Origin: Sphingomonas sp. SORGH_AS_0950
GTDB lineage: Bacteria; Pseudomonadota; Alphaproteobacteria; Sphingomonadales; Sphingomonadaceae
Assembly (NCBI RefSeq): GCF_030818415.1
Contig: NZ_JAUTAE010000001.1
Span: forward strand, 3,250,001-3,314,000
Direction: 5' to 3'
Length of the DNA stretch: 64,000 nucleotides
Shown in pieces: positions 17,325-25,948 of this stretch (position 1 is its first letter; each line of letters begins with the position of its first letter). Under the pieces are notes generated by a model, which worked only from the letters and a program-made list of their open reading frames with translations, ran no database searches and had not been told where the DNA came from. The position numbers were made by a program, and so were the translations under genes.

Positions 17325-17570
17325 AGAGATTTTCACGCGAAGACGCGAAGCCGCGAAGGTTTTTTGGTTCGCGCAGAGGCGCGGAGGCGCGGAGGGTTTC
17401 GATCTGGGGCGGGCGCCGGCCCGCGCACCGGATGCGGGACGGTCTCCCGATCGAAAGTGATAGCGCCACAACCCCACCTCCGTTCAGCCTGAGCGAAGTC
17501 GAAGGCCACGGGAATCCGACGCGGTAAAGGGCAGGGCGTGCGCTTCGACTTCGCTCAGCACGAACGGGGG
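17325..17570. repeat. Second family E tract and two family A arms
   Basis: The right copy of the duplication carries the CGCGAAGACGCGAAGCCGCG tract (about 17336-17356), the CGCGGAGGCGCGGAGG tract and a family A arm at about 17484-17504. A further arm of opposite orientation (CTTCGACTTCGCTCAGCACG, about 17542-17561) lies between it and the hisF stop. Confidence 0.7.
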
Positions 17571-17638
17571 ACGGGATCGGTCGAAGGGGCGCCAAGCCGA
17601 CCGCCCGGAAACCAAACCCTCCGCGTCGTCGCCCGAAC

Positions 17639-18400
17639 TCAATGCGCCCGAACCGGCACTCCCGCCGCCGCGAGCGCGCGGTGGGCGTCCGCGATCGACG
17701 CATCGCCGAAGTGGAAGATCGACGCCGCCAGCACTGCCGAGGCATGGCCGTCGCGCACGCCCGCGACCAGATCGTCCAGCCCGCCGACGCCGCCCGACGC
17801 CACGACCGGCACGCTGGTCCGGTCGGCGATGGTGCGGATCAGGTCGAGGTCATAGCCACCCCGCGTCCCGTCCCGGTCCATCGAGGTGACTAGCAACTCG
17901 CCCGCGCCCAGTTCTGCCAGGCGCAGCGCGTGCTCCACCGCATCGATGCCGGTCGCGCGCCGCCCGCCATGGGTGAACACCTCCCAGCCATCGGCCGTCC
18001 GCCGCGCATCGATGCTGGCCACGCAGCACTGGCTGCCGAATCGCTCGGCAATGTCCGAGACGACTTCCGGGCGGCTGACCGCGGCGGAGTTGACCGCCAC
18101 CTTGTCTGCGCCTGCCAGCAGCAGCGCGCGCGCATCCTCCGCCGTGCGGACCCCGCCGCCGACGGTCAGCGGCATGAAGCACACCGCCGCCGTCCGCCGC
18201 ACCACGTCCAATATGGTGCCGCGCGCCTCATGGCTGGCGGTGATGTCGAGGAAGCACAGCTCGTCCGCGCCCGCTGCGTCATAGGCGCGCGCCTGCTCGA
18301 CGGGATCGCCCGCATCGATCAGGTCGACGAAGTTGACGCCCTTGACCACGCGCCCATTGGCGACGTCGAGGCAGGGGATGACGCGCGCACGGACGGTCAT
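17639..18400 (-). CDS. hisF: Imidazole glycerol phosphate synthase, cyclase subunit
   Basis: Cyclase half of IGP synthase: uses ammonia from HisH to make imidazole glycerol phosphate and AICAR. A 253-residue beta/alpha barrel. The catalytic Asp residues are in [14 protein letters not shown] and [15 protein letters not shown], and phosphate-binding loops are [11 protein letters not shown] and [11 protein letters not shown]. Its ATG overlaps the hisA stop by four bases. Downstream, where hisE would normally follow closely, there is a repeat-filled gap. Confidence 0.96.
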   Translation of the reverse strand: MTVRARVIPCLDVANGRVVKGVNFVDLIDAGDPVEQARAYDAAGADELCFLDITASHEARGTILDVVRRTAAVCFMPLTVGGGVRTAEDARALLLAGADKVAVNSAAVSRPEVVSDIAERFGSQCCVASIDARRTADGWEVFTHGGRRATGIDAVEHALRLAELGAGELLVTSMDRDGTRGGYDLDLIRTIADRTSVPVVASGGVGGLDDLVAGVRDGHASAVLAASIFHFGDASIADAHRALAAAGVPVRAH

Positions 18401-19131
18401 GCGGCCGCCGCCACCGACAGCGCCGCCGCCAGATCGAGCCGCCCGTCATAGAGCGCGCGGCCGGTGATGACGCCTTCGACTCCGTCCTGATGATGAAGCG
18501 CCAGCATATGAATGTCGCCGATCCCCGCCACGCCGCCGCTGGCGATCACCGGGATGCGCACCGCGCGGGCCAGGTCGACGGTCGCGGGCACGTTGCAGCC
18601 CTTGAGCAGACCGTCGCGGCCCACGTCCGTAAACAGCAGCGACGCGACGCCCGCATCCTCGAACCGCCGCGCCAGATCCTCGACCGACACGTCCGACACG
18701 TCCGCCCAGCCGCGCGTGGCGACCATGCCGTCCTTGGCATCGACCGCGACGACGATGCCGCCCGGATAGGCCTTGGCCATGTCGCGCACGAAGTCGGGAT
18801 TCTCCAGCGCCGCGGTGCCGATCACCACGCGCGAGACGCCCAGGTCGAACCAGCGTTCGACATTCTGAGGGTTACGGATGCCACCGCCCAGCTGGACATG
18901 GCCGGGAAAGGCTTTGACGATGGCCTGCACCGCCTCGCCATTGACCGACTCGCCCGCAAAGGCGCCGTCGAGGTCGACGACGTGCAAATGCTGCGCGCCC
19001 GCCTCGGCGAACAGCATCGCCTGATGGGTGGGATCGTCGCCATAGACGGTCGCGCGGTCCATATCGCCCTCGGCCAGACGCACCACTTGGCCGCCCTTCA
19101 GGTCGATGGCGGGGAAGACGATCAGGCTCAC
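18397..19131 (-). CDS. hisA: ProFAR isomerase HisA
   Basis: Isomerises ProFAR to PRFAR in histidine synthesis, a 244-residue beta/alpha barrel. Catalytic Asp residues lie in [14 protein letters not shown] and [14 protein letters not shown], with phosphate loops [10 protein letters not shown] and [10 protein letters not shown]. The start is the GTG at 19131 that overlaps the hisH stop in GTGA, giving the usual [10 protein letters not shown] end; a GTG three codons upstream is less likely. It sits between hisH and hisF with four-base overlaps on both sides. Confidence 0.95.
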   Translation of the reverse strand: MSLIVFPAIDLKGGQVVRLAEGDMDRATVYGDDPTHQAMLFAEAGAQHLHVVDLDGAFAGESVNGEAVQAIVKAFPGHVQLGGGIRNPQNVERWFDLGVSRVVIGTAALENPDFVRDMAKAYPGGIVVAVDAKDGMVATRGWADVSDVSVEDLARRFEDAGVASLLFTDVGRDGLLKGCNVPATVDLARAVRIPVIASGGVAGIGDIHMLALHHQDGVEGVITGRALYDGRLDLAAALSVAAAA

Positions 19132-19733
19132 GGATGCCACTCCAGGAAACGGGTGAGGAAGGAGAGGCCATAACGCTGGCTCTTCTCGGGGTGGAATTGC
19201 GCGCCGACCACCGTGTCGCGACCGATCGCGGCGGTGACGGGGCCGTCATGGTCGGTGGTCGCCAGCACATGCTCGCCGGTAAAGGCAAAGCTGTGGAGGA
19301 AATAGGCCTCGCCCGGCATGATCAGCGGGTGGTCGCGCGTCGGGCGGACATCGTTCCAGCCCATATGCGGGACCTTGGCCGCCGGGTCGGAGGGGGTGAG
19401 TCGCGCGACCCGGCCGGGAATCCAGCCCAGTCCGCGATGCTCGCCCATCTCCTCGCCGGTGTCGGCGAGCAGCTGCATGCCCACGCAAATGCCCAGGAAC
19501 GGGCGGGCACGGGTGAGGGCCGCCTCGCGCAGCGCCTCTTCCAGCCCGTCGACCGCGCGGAGATTGGCCGCGCACGCTCCGAACGCGCCAACGCCCGGCA
19601 ACACGATCCGGTCGGCGTGCGCGATCACATCCGGGTCGGCGGTGATGACGACATCGCTCGCCCCCGCCGCGCGCAGGGCATTGTCGACCGAGTGGAGATT
19701 GCCCGACTCGATGTCGATCAGCGCCAGCGTCAC
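19128..19733 (-). CDS. hisH: Imidazole glycerol phosphate synthase, glutaminase subunit
   Basis: Class I glutamine amidotransferase that supplies ammonia to HisF, 201 residues. The nucleophile is C83 in [10 protein letters not shown], and the His/Glu pair is in [13 protein letters not shown]. The N-terminal [11 protein letters not shown] and PGVGAFG are typical. The start is GTG 19733 inside the hisB stop (GTGA overlap); the open frame extends upstream but only as a shadow of hisB. Confidence 0.95.
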   Translation of the reverse strand: MTLALIDIESGNLHSVDNALRAAGASDVVITADPDVIAHADRIVLPGVGAFGACAANLRAVDGLEEALREAALTRARPFLGICVGMQLLADTGEEMGEHRGLGWIPGRVARLTPSDPAAKVPHMGWNDVRPTRDHPLIMPGEAYFLHSFAFTGEHVLATTDHDGPVTAAIGRDTVVGAQFHPEKSQRYGLSFLTRFLEWHP

Positions 19734-20317
19734 AACATGCCCTTGGTCGAGGGGATGGCGTCGGCCTTGCGCGGGTCGATCTCGACCGCCATCCGCAGGG
19801 CGCGCGCCAGGCCCTTGAAGACGCTCTCGGCGATGTGATGGTTGTTGTGGCCGTGCAGCAGCTCGACGTGCAGCGTAATGCCCGCCTCCTGCGCGAAGCT
19901 GTGGAACCAGTGCTCGATCATCTCGGTCTGGAGCGTGCCCAGCATCGGGTTGGTGAACGGCACCTTCCACACCAGCCAGGGCCGCCCCGAAATGTCGAGC
20001 GCGGTGCGGGTCAGCACCTCGTCCATCGGCGACAGCGCCTCGCCATAGCGAGTGATGCCGCGCTTGTCGCCCAGCGCCTTGGCGAAGGCCTGTCCGATCG
20101 CCAGCGCGCTGTCCTCGGTCGTGTGATGCCCGTCGATATGCAGGTCGCCCTCGACCTTGACCGACAGGTCGATCAGCGAATGCCGCGACAGCTGGTCGAG
20201 CATATGGTCGAGAAAGCCGATGCCGGTGGCGTTCTGATAGACGCCGGTGCCGTCGAGATTGACGGTGACGTCGATGACGGTTTCCGCGGTGGCGCGGTGG
20301 ACGGAGGCGGTGCGCAT
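19730..20317 (-). CDS. hisB: Imidazoleglycerol-phosphate dehydratase
   Basis: Manganese-dependent dehydratase of histidine synthesis, 195 residues, without the phosphatase domain found in enterobacterial HisB. Metal-binding motifs are [32 protein letters not shown] and the C-terminal [10 protein letters not shown]. The start [12 protein letters not shown] is preceded by GGGAGGGG at good spacing; an ATG six codons upstream lacks this. It is the first gene of the minus-strand his run, so the promoter should lie in the ~70-base gap before sspB. Confidence 0.96.
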   Translation of the reverse strand: MRTASVHRATAETVIDVTVNLDGTGVYQNATGIGFLDHMLDQLSRHSLIDLSVKVEGDLHIDGHHTTEDSALAIGQAFAKALGDKRGITRYGEALSPMDEVLTRTALDISGRPWLVWKVPFTNPMLGTLQTEMIEHWFHSFAQEAGITLHVELLHGHNNHHIAESVFKGLARALRMAVEIDPRKADAIPSTKGML

Positions 20318-20389
20318 GGCCCCTCCCTTAAACACCTATCCGTCCCATGCAATCTTGACCCGCGATCAAAGGCCGCTAGTCCAAGGGAC

Positions 20390-20875
20390 ATGACCGAAGG
20401 ATTGCCCGACAGCCTCATCCCCTATGACGACATCGTGCAGGAGGCCCTGCGCGCCGTGGTGGGGCGTGTACTCGGCCCGGTGGCGGAGACGGGGCATCTG
20501 CCCGGGACCCACCATTTCTACATCACCTTCAAGACCCAGGCGCCCGGCGTCGACATCCCGCAGCGGCTGGTCGAGCGATTCCCGGACGAAATGACCATCG
20601 TCCTCCAGAATCGCTTCTGGGACCTGACGGTGGACGAGAATCGCTTTTCGGTGGGGCTCAGCTTCAACCAGGTGCCGTCGAAGCTGGTGATTCCCTATTC
20701 GGCGATCACCCGCTTCCATGACCCGGAAGTGCAGTTCGAGCTGGGCTTCCATGTCGCCGACGATCCCCAGGGCGATCCCGATCCGCATGATTCGGCCGAG
20801 AATGACGAGCCGGTCGCCAAGCCGGTCGAAGACGGCAGCAACGTCGTCGCGGTGGATTTCAAGCGGAAGAAGTAA
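20390..20875 (+). CDS. sspB: ClpXP adaptor SspB, alphaproteobacterial type
   Basis: Adaptor that delivers ssrA-tagged and other substrates to ClpXP, 161 residues. The LIPYDDIVQEALRAVVGRVL start, THHFYITFKTQAPGV and VLQNRFWDLTV match alpha-type SspB (DUF3118-like). An acidic linker (DDPQGDPDPHDSAENDEP) leads to a C-terminal NVVAVDFKRKK, which fits the ClpX-docking tail. Divergent from hisB. Confidence 0.88.
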   Translation: MTEGLPDSLIPYDDIVQEALRAVVGRVLGPVAETGHLPGTHHFYITFKTQAPGVDIPQRLVERFPDEMTIVLQNRFWDLTVDENRFSVGLSFNQVPSKLVIPYSAITRFHDPEVQFELGFHVADDPQGDPDPHDSAENDEPVAKPVEDGSNVVAVDFKRKK

Positions 20876-20895
20876 AGCGGAAGCGGAGAAGGACG

Positions 20896-21021
20896 AGACC
20901 CTTCTCCCTCTCCCCCTCGGGGAGAGGGCCGGGGTGAGGGGCTGGGGCCGGGCCTGCACTCCGCCGTCTCGCCAAGCCCCAACCCCTCACCCAACCCTCT
21001 CCCCGGAGAGGAGAGGGCTTG
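20896..21021. repeat. Dispersed inverted repeat, family C
   Basis: CCTCTCCCCCTCGGGGAGAGG (a hairpin) with GGGGTGAGGGG faces CCCCTCACCC and CTCTCCCCGGAGAGGAGAGG across about 45 bases. The unit fills the gap between sspB and fumC and recurs near 44.9-45.05 kb. Confidence 0.75.
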
Positions 21022-21065
21022 ATATTCACCGGGAACCCATTCCCCATCCGGTGAGTCCCTAGCCC

Positions 21066-22469
21066 ATGACCCAGACCCCCACCGCTACCCGCACCGAAAC
21101 CGATTCGATCGGCCCGATCGAAGTCCCCGCCCACGCCTATTGGGGCGCGCAGACCGAGCGGAGCCTCGAAAACTTCCCCTTTGGCGCGCGCGAGCAGATG
21201 CCGATCGGCATCGTCCATGCGCTGGCTATCGTCAAAAAGGCCGCCGCGCGAATCAATCGCGGGCACGGGCTGGCGGCGGAAAAGGCCGATGCGATCGAGG
21301 CGGCGGCGCAGGAGGTGATCGACGGGCGGCATGACGACCAGTTCCCGCTGGTCATCTGGCAGACCGGCTCGGGCACCCAGTCCAACATGAACGCCAATGA
21401 GGTGATTGCGGGCCGCGCCAATGAAATCCTGACCGGCACGCGCGGCGGCAAGAGCCCCGTCCACCCCAATGACGATGTGAATCGCGGCCAGTCGTCCAAC
21501 GACACCTTCCCGACCGCGCTGCACGTCGCCGCCGCGCTGGCCGTGACGCGGCAGCTTTATCCCGCGCTCGACCGGCTGCACGCCGCGTTCGATGCCAAGG
21601 CGAAGGAATGGGATTCGATCGTCAAGATCGGCCGCACCCATTTGCAGGACGCGACCCCGCTGACGCTGGGCCAGGAATTTTCGGGTTATGTCCAGCAACT
21701 CGCCAATGCCCGCGCCCGGATCGAGGGGACGCTCCACCGCAACATCCTGCCGCTGGCGCAGGGCGGTACGGCGGTCGGCACCGGGCTGAACGCCCCCCAT
21801 GGCTTTGCCGAGGCGATAGCGGCGGAAATCGCGGAGGCGACCGGGCTCGACTTCGTCACCGCGCCCAACAAGTTCGAGGCGCTGGCGAGCAATGACGGGC
21901 TGGTCGATCTGCACGGCACCTTGAATGTCCTCGCCGTGGCGTTGACCAAGATCGCCAACGACATCCGCCTGCTGGGCTCGGGCCCGCGCTCGGGGCTGGG
22001 CGAGCTGGAGCTTCCGGCCAACGAACCGGGCAGCTCGATCATGCCGGGCAAGGTCAATCCGACCCAGAACGAGATGCTGACCATGGTCGCCGCGCAGGTG
22101 ATCGGCAACAATGCCGCCGTCACGGTCGGCGGGCTGCAGGGTCATCTGGAGCTCAATGTGTTCAAGCCGTTGATCGGTGCGAATGTGCTGCGTTCGATCC
22201 ATTTGCTGTCGGTCGGCATGGAGAGTTTCGCCGAGCGCACGGTCGATGGCATGACGGTCAATCGCGAACGGATCACCGAATTGCTCGACCGCTCGCTGAT
22301 GCTGGTGACCGCGCTCGCGCCAGAGATCGGCTATGACAATGCCGCCAAGATCGCCAAGCATGCGCATCACAAGGGACAGACGCTGAAGGAAGCCGGGCTG
22401 GAACTGGGACTGGTCGACGAAGCGACGTTCGACCGGGTGGTGCGGCCGGAGTTGATGTTGGGGCGGTGA
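21066..22469 (+). CDS. fumC: Fumarate hydratase class II
   Basis: Iron-independent fumarase of the TCA cycle interconverting fumarate and malate, 467 residues. Superfamily signature [17 protein letters not shown] is present, together with [15 protein letters not shown] and [21 protein letters not shown]. The substrate site His lies in [10 protein letters not shown] context and the ends are typical. It lies alone between repeat-filled gaps, and the upstream gap should hold its promoter. Confidence 0.96.
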   Translation: MTQTPTATRTETDSIGPIEVPAHAYWGAQTERSLENFPFGAREQMPIGIVHALAIVKKAAARINRGHGLAAEKADAIEAAAQEVIDGRHDDQFPLVIWQTGSGTQSNMNANEVIAGRANEILTGTRGGKSPVHPNDDVNRGQSSNDTFPTALHVAAALAVTRQLYPALDRLHAAFDAKAKEWDSIVKIGRTHLQDATPLTLGQEFSGYVQQLANARARIEGTLHRNILPLAQGGTAVGTGLNAPHGFAEAIAAEIAEATGLDFVTAPNKFEALASNDGLVDLHGTLNVLAVALTKIANDIRLLGSGPRSGLGELELPANEPGSSIMPGKVNPTQNEMLTMVAAQVIGNNAAVTVGGLQGHLELNVFKPLIGANVLRSIHLLSVGMESFAERTVDGMTVNRERITELLDRSLMLVTALAPEIGYDNAAKIAKHAHHKGQTLKEAGLELGLVDEATFDRVVRPELMLGR

Positions 22470-22483
22470 GGGATTCCCTTGGG

Positions 22484-22562
22484 CTTCGACTTCGCTCAGC
22501 CCGAACGGGGGTTCGGGGATGCTTCCTCGCTCCGTTCAGCCTGAGCGAAGTCGAAGGCCACG
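22484..22562. repeat. Dispersed inverted repeat, family A
   Basis: CTTCGACTTCGCTCAGCCCG (about 22486-22505) faces CAGCCTGAGCGAAGTCGAAG (about 22538-22557), filling the gap between convergent fumC and the TRIC-type gene and possibly acting as a terminator. Confidence 0.8.
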
Positions 22563-22583
22563 CCCCGGCGCTACCGCTCGATC

Positions 22584-23210
22584 CTACCCCTTCGCCGGAT
22601 AGGCAGGCAAGGCGAGCCGATACCGGATCGCCGCCCCGCGCAGGGCGAATCCCGCCAGCGCGGCGATCGGTCCCGCCCCCGGCACGCCGAGCGCGCTGAG
22701 CAGCACATAGCTGGTCGAGGCCAGCGCGGCGGCGGTGACGTAGAGTTCGGGCCGCATCAGGATCGACGGCTCCCCCGCGATCACGTCGCGGATGATGCCG
22801 CCGACACAGGCCGACACCACGCCCAGCATCGCGGCCGGGATCGGCGAGATGCCATAGCCGCTCGCCTTGGCCGCGCCATAGACGGCATAGGCCGCCAGCC
22901 CCACCGCGTCGAACCAGTCGAGCGCGCTGCCCCGCCACCAGCGCGCGGGCGTCGCCCAGACCGCGACGGCGGCGACCAGGCAGACGAGCGGCACGCGCGG
23001 ATCATGCACCCAGAAGACCGGCGCATTGAGCAGCAGGTCGCGTAGCGTGCCTCCGCCGACCCCGGTGATCAGCGCGAAGAAGACCAGCGTCACCATCGTC
23101 TGGCGATGCCGGGCCGCAGCCAGCGCGCCCGACACGGCAAAGACGGCCAGACCCGCCAGGTCGAGCCAGGGCATGACGGCGGGCAGCATGGCGGTCGGTT
23201 CGGGCAGCAT
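22584..23210 (-). CDS. TRIC-type cation channel family protein (UPF0126/YadS)
   Basis: Membrane protein of about 208 residues with seven hydrophobic segments arranged as two related halves. The duplicated glycine motifs LITGVGGGTLRDLLL and CVGGIIRDVIAGEPSIL are the signature of the YadS/TRIC family, whose structurally studied prokaryotic members are trimeric K+-permeable channels. Start is uncertain; MLPAVMPWLDLAG seven codons in would also fit. Physiological role unknown. Confidence 0.88.
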   Translation of the reverse strand: MLPEPTAMLPAVMPWLDLAGLAVFAVSGALAAARHRQTMVTLVFFALITGVGGGTLRDLLLNAPVFWVHDPRVPLVCLVAAVAVWATPARWWRGSALDWFDAVGLAAYAVYGAAKASGYGISPIPAAMLGVVSACVGGIIRDVIAGEPSILMRPELYVTAAALASTSYVLLSALGVPGAGPIAALAGFALRGAAIRYRLALPAYPAKG

Positions 23211-23344
23211 CGCGCGACCCTAGAGCGACGGACCGGGGTCGGAAAGGGCGCGGCGAAGATGAATGCGGCGTTATCTCATGTTCATGCAACGGACAGTAGA
23301 ATGCGGACGTTACGGCATCAGATCAAATTGGAAGGATATATCTC

Positions 23345-23653
23345 ATGCGCAAATTGATGCTTGCTCTGGGCTGCACCGCCATGGTCGTCCCCTCGCTGGT
23401 CCTGCCGGCCACCGCCGCCGATGCGCAGCGCCGCTACAAGTATCGCGAATGGCGTGACGATCGCGGCCGCGTCCGCTGCCGCAAGCCGGACGGCACCACC
23501 GGCCTGGTCGTCGGCGGCGTCGCGGGTGCGCTGCTGGGCCGCACGATCGACACGCGCGGCGACCGTACGCTGGGTACGTTGGGCGGTGCCGCCGTGGGCG
23601 CGCTGGCCGGTCGCGAGATCGAGCGCGGCACGAGCAATCGCCGCTGCCGCTGA
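23345..23653 (+). CDS. Glycine-zipper 2TM envelope protein (copy 1)
   Basis: Secreted 102-residue protein. A signal peptide (about residues 1-28) is followed by a basic, Tyr/Arg-rich segment and a glycine-zipper domain (GTTGLVVGGVAGALLGRTID then GGAAVGALAGREI) ending RRCR. This is the Rickettsia 17-kDa-antigen-like glycine zipper, expected to sit in or on the outer membrane. AAGGA precedes the ATG by about nine bases. Two further genes of the same kind lie at 23823 and 28083. A strong terminator follows. Confidence 0.75.
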   Translation: MRKLMLALGCTAMVVPSLVLPATAADAQRRYKYREWRDDRGRVRCRKPDGTTGLVVGGVAGALLGRTIDTRGDRTLGTLGGAAVGALAGREIERGTSNRRCR

Positions 23654-23676
23654 TCCGACGGCGCACCGGGCTCTCA

Positions 23677-23709
23677 AAGGGGCGTCACCTGCGGGTGGCG
23701 CCCTTTTTC
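23677..23709 (+). terminator. Rho-independent terminator
   Basis: The stem GGGGCGTCACC / GGTGGCGCCC (one wobble) has a TGCG loop and T5, starting about 25 bases after the first glycine-zipper gene. Confidence 0.85.
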
Positions 23710-23822
23710 GTGGCCGGGCGGGGAGGGCGCCTGTCCCTCTGGTGAACGGCAAGTAGTTTCCGGTTCACGCAACAGTTTGAAAGATGACGGGTTTTATCCG
23801 CATCATCATCGGGAGTTGAGTT

Positions 23823-24386
23823 ATGCGTATCGCTCTGTTGTCGGTTGCCATGGCCGCCACCGCATTTGCCGCCCTGCCTGCCGAAGCGCAGCGCAATGGT
23901 TGGGAAGCGCGGCAGGAATATCGCGAAGACATTCGCGACGCGCGCCGGGACTATAATCGCGACGTCCGCAACGCCAATTCGCGCCGGGATATTCGGGATG
24001 CCCGCCGCGAATATCGCGAAGATGTGCGCGATGCGCGCAAGGATTATCGCCGCGACATGCGCAACGTCCGCTGGCGCAACTACGACTATAACCGGTTCGA
24101 GCCGGGCCAACGCGGCTATTATCCCGAGCGCTATTATCGCGACGGCCGCTTCTATCAGCCGCGTACGCTCGGTCGCAACGACCGCATCTATCGCGGCATG
24201 AACGGGCGTTATTATTGCCGCCGCAACGATGGTACCACGGGTCTGGTGATCGGCGGCCTGGCGGGCGGCGCGCTGGGCAATGTGATCGCGGGCGGCGGTT
24301 CGCGGCTGTTGGGCACGGTGATCGGTGCGGGCGGCGGCGCGCTGCTGGGGCGGCAGATCGACCGCGGTCAGGTCCGCTGCCGCTGA
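23823..24386 (+). CDS. Glycine-zipper protein with Arg/Tyr/Asp repeats (copy 2)
   Basis: Secreted 187-residue protein. Signal peptide ends LPAEAQ. Residues about 28-85 hold degenerate repeats of the form YREDIRDARRDY, highly charged and probably helical or disordered. A Tyr/Arg-rich link leads to the same C-terminal glycine zipper as in copy 1 (GTTGLVIGGLAGGALG, VIGAGGGALLGRQID, ending VRCR). The charged repeats might bind cell wall or nucleic acid, but that is a guess. GGGAG lies upstream of the ATG. Confidence 0.72.
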   Translation: MRIALLSVAMAATAFAALPAEAQRNGWEARQEYREDIRDARRDYNRDVRNANSRRDIRDARREYREDVRDARKDYRRDMRNVRWRNYDYNRFEPGQRGYYPERYYRDGRFYQPRTLGRNDRIYRGMNGRYYCRRNDGTTGLVIGGLAGGALGNVIAGGGSRLLGTVIGAGGGALLGRQIDRGQVRCR

Positions 24387-24408
24387 TCGGGCGGCCCGGA
24401 CGTCAGGA

Positions 24409-24440
24409 CGGCCCGGCGGGGACACCCGCCGGGCCGTTTT
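24409..24440 (+). terminator. Rho-independent terminator
   Basis: A perfect 12-base-pair stem (CGGCCCGGCGGG / CCCGCCGGGCCG) has a GACA loop and TTTT, 23 bases after the second glycine-zipper gene. Confidence 0.9.
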
Positions 24441-24444
24441 GCCT

Positions 24445-24666
24445 TCAGATCAGGCCGCCGCCCAGCATCAGGCGCAGACCGAAGATCAGGATCAGGATCA
24501 GGTTGAGGTTCCGCCCGCTGCTGCGCGACGACAGCGCGCCGATCGCCGCGCCGACGATCGCGATAGGAATGACGAACCAATAGCCCCAGGCGAAGAAGGG
24601 CAGGAACGGCACGATCCCGAGCAGAAGTGCGACGAGGCCGATGACGATCGAGAACAGGTTCAGCAT
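24445..24666 (-). CDS. Small two-span membrane protein
   Basis: Uncharacterised protein of about 73 residues with two or three hydrophobic segments (LFSIVIGLVALLLGIVPFLP, WFVIPIAIVGAAIGALS, LILILIFGLRLML). Start MLNLFSIVIG is chosen because the hydrophobic part begins there; ATGs at 24690 and 24699 would add a short polar lead. Convergent with copy 2 of the glycine-zipper gene. Confidence 0.55.
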   Translation of the reverse strand: MLNLFSIVIGLVALLLGIVPFLPFFAWGYWFVIPIAIVGAAIGALSSRSSGRNLNLILILIFGLRLMLGGGLI

Positions 24667-24786
24667 GGAATCAAGATGGAGACCGGCCATGCGATTCACA
24701 AGTCGCAGCGAAGCTCATCCCGTCACGGGACGGCGGCGGCGGGCGCGTTAACGACCGGCTGGCATCGTCATGCTAGGGACGGAGCC

Positions 24787-25524
24787 ATGATTGCCGTGTC
24801 GCCGCGAATCCTGATCCCGCTGGTTTGTCTCCTACTTGCCGGCTGTGGTGGCGGCGCGTCCGACGACGATGCGCAGCTGAACGCGCTCGACAACGAACTG
24901 GCCGCGATGAACGACGGCAGCCCGGCGCGCGATCCGCAGCTTCGCGAGGCGCTGGCGGGGCAGATCATGGTCGATCCCGGCCTGACCCAGAGCGCCAACG
25001 CCAATGCGGTCCGCCCGCCGAATCGCCCCGTCACCGACCAGCTTCCCGCGATGCCGCCGCCCGCCGATCCGGTCGATGCGCGGACCCTGAAGGCCGCGCC
25101 CGCGCCGACGCCCGACTGCCCCGAATGCCGTGCCTCGACCAAGGCCTACACGCTGGCCGCGCTGGCGGGCCAACAGGCGCGCAATGCCGGATGCCTGTCG
25201 GGCCTGCGTTATGCGGCGGGCTGGGCCGGGCGATTGCCGGGGGCCTTCGCACCCTATCCGGGCAGCCGGCTGGCGGAGGCGGCGGGCAACGACGCCCCTG
25301 GCTGCGGCTTGCGTATCGTCAGCTTCCGCGCCGGGGGCGGGGTGGGCAAGGTCGTCGACTATTATTACACCCGCGCCGTCCAGGCGGGCTATACTGCCGA
25401 GCACAAGATGGACGGGACACAGCATGTCCTGGGCGGCACGCGCGGCGAGGCAGCCTATATCCTCTATGCGACCCCCCGTGCGGAGGGCGGCAGCGATGTC
25501 GATCTGGTGGTCAAGGGCGGCTGA
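24787..25524 (+). CDS. Putative lipoprotein
   Basis: Predicted lipoprotein of 245 residues: signal peptide RILIPLVCLLLAGC with lipobox, then a low-complexity Asp/Ala/Pro-rich stretch (to about residue 105). A more structured C-terminal domain has paired Cys (CPECR), GGGVGKVVDYYYTRAVQAGY and DVDLVVKGG. No family assigned. The end is 49 bases before crcB, so it could be co-transcribed. Confidence 0.65.
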   Translation: MIAVSPRILIPLVCLLLAGCGGGASDDDAQLNALDNELAAMNDGSPARDPQLREALAGQIMVDPGLTQSANANAVRPPNRPVTDQLPAMPPPADPVDARTLKAAPAPTPDCPECRASTKAYTLAALAGQQARNAGCLSGLRYAAGWAGRLPGAFAPYPGSRLAEAAGNDAPGCGLRIVSFRAGGGVGKVVDYYYTRAVQAGYTAEHKMDGTQHVLGGTRGEAAYILYATPRAEGGSDVDLVVKGG

Positions 25525-25573
25525 TCGCTTGTCCTTTGCGCATCGCGCGGGGTTGCGCTAGGGAAAGCGGATT

Positions 25574-25948
25574 ATGTCACCGCTTCTTCTCGTGATGCTG
25601 GGCGGCGCGCTGGGCTCGGGGGGACGGTATTTGACGGGGCGGGTGCTGACCGATGCACTCGGCCCCGGTTTTCCGTTCGGCACGCTGGCGGTCAACTGGA
25701 TCGGATGTCTCGCCATGGGCGTGCTGGCCGGGGTGCTGGCGCGCATGGGGGGCAGCGAAGGCTGGCGGCTGTTTCTGGGCGTCGGGGTGCTGGGGGGCTA
25801 TACGACCTTCTCGGCCTTTTCGCTGGATACCATCACGCTGATCGAGCGGGGGCAGGGGGCGATGGCGCTGGGTTATGTCGCGCTGTCATTATTGGGTTCG
25901 CTGGCCGCGCTGTGGGCGGGGCTATGGATGACGAGGATTTTCGCATGA
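25574..25948 (+). CDS. crcB: Fluoride ion channel CrcB/Fluc
   Basis: Small dual-topology channel exporting fluoride, 124 residues and four membrane helices. Family motifs GGALGSGGRYLTGR, FGTLAVNWIGCLAMG and GVLGGYTTFSAFSLD (with the pore Phe and Thr residues) are all present. No fluoride-riboswitch-like leader is apparent upstream. It overlaps the pseudouridine synthase gene by four bases. Confidence 0.93.
   Translation: MSPLLLVMLGGALGSGGRYLTGRVLTDALGPGFPFGTLAVNWIGCLAMGVLAGVLARMGGSEGWRLFLGVGVLGGYTTFSAFSLDTITLIERGQGAMALGYVALSLLGSLAALWAGLWMTRIFA

Larger units (their letters stand above)
16750..17535. repeat. Diverged direct duplication in the hisF-hisE gap
   Basis: The segment 16750-17067 recurs at about 17217-17532 with an offset of 462-467 bases. 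Shared blocks in order are GGCGAGTGGC, TGTTCGGCGGCGGTCATCGG, a family E stretch of CGCGGAGGCG units, and a family A arm followed by GGCCACGGGA. Identity is high but imperfect, including in the small ORF at the left end. The spacer contains a further family E tract (about 17095-17155). Confidence 0.8.

Noticed and set aside
25525..25573. Fluoride riboswitch before crcB
   Set aside because: The 49-base leader shows no riboswitch-like fold that I can recognise, and crcB seems to follow the lipoprotein gene in one transcript.
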